64,000 nt of DNA from Brachybacterium avium (GTDB taxonomy: Bacteria > Actinomycetota > Actinomycetes > Actinomycetales > Dermabacteraceae), in contig NZ_CP022316.1 of NCBI RefSeq assembly GCF_002216795.1, positions 2,046,001-2,110,000 of the forward strand, read 5' to 3'. This document shows, one piece after another, positions 62,681-64,000 of this stretch (its first letter is position 1; every line of letters starts with the position of its first letter). Below the pieces are notes generated by a model. It was given only the letters and a program-made list of their open reading frames with translations. It was not told where the DNA came from and ran no database searches. The position numbers and the translations under genes are program-made.

Positions 62681-64000
62681 TCAGGGTCGTGCGTATTCTT
62701 CGTAGAGGTGACCTCGAGCGCCGGCGAGCATCCCGCGCCCGCGATGGAACGTGCGCATACCGCGGGCATCGTGCCCCAGATGTCGCCGCGCCCGACCGTA
62801 GTGATGCCGTGCCAGGCCGGCGGTGACCCGAGCGGTCCCGCCGAGGAGGTATCGGCCCCGCAGGGCCAGACGATGCGTCGAGGTAGGGGCCAGGCGGAGA
62901 TTGACGTTCACCAGGCCGTTGCCGGCGCTGAACGCGCGCTGCGTGGCCCATTCGCGGGTGAGGCGGCTGGGGACGACGGTGTCCTCGACCTCCGACTCGT
63001 TGCACCACAGGAGGGTGCCACCGCGCTGCACGAGCTGTTTCGTGAACATCGTGTCCTCGCCACCGCTGAGCCCGAGCGACCCCTCGAAGCGGAGCCCCAG
63101 ATCCTGAACCTGGGCCAGGTCCAGCAGCAGGTTCGCAGTGGAGGCGGCCGGGAGCGAAGTACCGGTGGGGCGCTGACGTCGATAGAAGGTCCCCGAAGCG
63201 ATCATCCAGGGATCCGTGCCTTCCTCGAAGACGGAGACGAGACGGCCGGCCACCGCGGCGGCGCGACGGTGACGCCAGACGTCCACCAGCGAGGAAAGCC
63301 ACCCGGTCCGGGGGATCTCGTCGTCATCGAGGAAGGCGAGGAGATCACTCGTGCGGCTCTCGTCCAGCGCCCGGTTCCGCGCTGCGGAGATGCCGGGCGT
63401 GGTCTCGTGGACGTATCGCGGCTCCAGCGGCGAACTCGTGACGGTGTCACGAGCGGAACCGGCGGGGTCGTTGTCGATGACGAGCACATCGACGACGACG
63501 TCCGGGGTCTCCGCGATTCGTTCTGGCAGAGCTGCGAGCAGGGCGGCGAGTCGTGCTGGTCGCCGGTACGACGGGATCGCGACGGTGATCCTGAGGGGTC
63601 TCACCTCCTCAGGTCCCGAGGCCCGCGCCCCGTGCATCGGCGCTGTCCCCCGCGGGGTGGTGGCCGGTGGGCGGCGGAGCAGCTGGGCGGTCCCCGCGAG
63701 CAGCCCGCGGGCCGCAGCCAGGAGCCCCTTCGGCTCGGTGAGAGCTTGTTTCCGACCCCCTCGCATCCAGATCCTGGCGGACTGACGCGGAGACGCCGCC
63801 ACCCAGCTCGCCCACTGCCTGCCCCGAAGATGCCGACGTCCGAACAGCATCCGATTGCGAATGTTGTAGAAGTAGTAGGTCGGCGACTTGGTCCGAGAGC
63901 TCCCGGCCTCCTGAGTGCCGCCCTCGTCATGGATGACGAGCAGATCGGGACGAATCTCGAGGCGCATCCCCTGCTCCGCAGCGCGCCGGGAAATGTCGAC
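62681..64000 (-). CDS. Double-domain family 2 glycosyltransferase (5' end outside the window)
   Basis: The frame stays open to the window edge, giving at least 439 codons. The first ~110 visible residues look like the C-terminal part of a rhamnosyltransferase-type GT2 enzyme (RRAAEQGMRLEIRPDLLVIHDEGG, SSRTKSPTYYFYNIRNRMLFGRRHL). After a ~30-residue linker a complete second GT2 domain follows: ITVAIPSYRRPARLAALL, VLVIDNDPAGSA, GISAARNRALDE, LLAFLDDDEIPRTGWL, LSGGEDTMFTKQLVQRGG. No stop separates them. It is either a true fusion or two genes joined by a lost frame change; an ATG at 63640 could start the second domain alone. The second domain matches the gene at 61666. Confidence 0.8.
   Translation of the reverse strand, partial: VDISRRAAEQGMRLEIRPDLLVIHDEGGTQEAGSSRTKSPTYYFYNIRNRMLFGRRHLRGRQWASWVAASPRQSARIWMRGGRKQALTEPKGLLAAARGLLAGTAQLLRRPPATTPRGTAPMHGARASGPEEVRPLRITVAIPSYRRPARLAALLAALPERIAETPDVVVDVLVIDNDPAGSARDTVTSSPLEPRYVHETTPGISAARNRALDESRTSDLLAFLDDDEIPRTGWLSSLVDVWRHRRAAAVAGRLVSVFEEGTDPWMIASGTFYRRQRPTGTSLPAASTANLLLDLAQVQDLGLRFEGSLGLSGGEDTMFTKQLVQRGGTLLWCNESEVEDTVVPSRLTREWATQRAFSAGNGLVNVNLRLAPTSTHRLALRGRYLLGGTARVTAGLARHHYGRARRHLGHDARGMRTFHRGRGMLAGARGHLYEEYARP

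Overview
The window is about 64 kb of very GC-rich DNA from a high-GC Gram-positive bacterium. The gene content (an Rpf-type cell-wall hydrolase, a fused RmlC-RmlD enzyme, SwrC-like RND efflux, frequent ATGA/GTGA stop-start overlaps and many apparently leaderless starts) fits Actinomycetota of the order Micrococcales. A Brachybacterium-like (Dermabacteraceae) host is plausible, but this is inferred from gene style and was not checked by any search. I saw no rRNA, tRNA, CRISPR array, transposase, integrase or phage gene. The window reads as chromosome with many small accessory operons.

Layout. 0-3 kb: a redox-fold membrane protein without its active-site cysteines, a LysR regulator, and an AraC regulator coupled to a VOC protein. 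3-11.2 kb: a divergent organosulfur-type cluster with a polar amino-acid ABC transporter, two luciferase-like monooxygenases and an unusual two-domain flavoprotein. 11.2-13.4 kb: a SulP anion transporter with a cysteine-free ArsR regulator. 13.4-21.6 kb: erythromycin-esterase-like protein, acetyltransferases (one truncated), a NarL-type two-component system, a CPBP protease and a degenerate CPBP paralogue. 21.9-24.9 kb: a MacAB-like efflux operon whose permease is frameshifted, bracketed by two related 81-bp palindromes with tandem-repeat arrays. 25.4-32 kb: serine hydrolase, CorC-like protein, pyruvate oxidase, an unrecognised protein and mannose-6-phosphate isomerase. 32-41.7 kb: MauE-thioredoxin protein, frameshifted aldehyde dehydrogenase, M48 protease, frameshifted MFS exporter, two paralogous anchored proteins and an HTTM gene pair. 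42-45 kb: Rpf-like hydrolase and an undecaprenyl-phosphate sugar transferase. 45-53.6 kb: cytidylyltransferase-like protein, metF-metE, the dTDP-rhamnose operon rmlA-rmlB-rmlCD and a PHP phosphatase. 53.8-56.4 kb: tdh and kbl for threonine breakdown. 56.6-64 kb: MATE and RND exporters and two related GT2 glycosyltransferases, the second running off the right edge.

How the parts connect. The 43-52 kb genes supply the lipid-linked first sugar and dTDP-rhamnose for a surface polysaccharide, and the GT2 genes at the right edge probably use such donors. A shared GCAAA(A/T)CGGACAT-like motif lies beside three loci of this block. The 3-11 kb cluster would import a sulfur-containing amino-acid derivative and oxidise it.

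The strongest non-genic signals are: the palindrome pair and the 23-bp array growing from one of its arms; a recurrent TANNNT-6 nt-start-codon architecture at nine or more genes; twin 10-8-10 dyads in front of kbl; and three genes each broken by one missing base in a G/C run, which looks more like sequence error than gene death.
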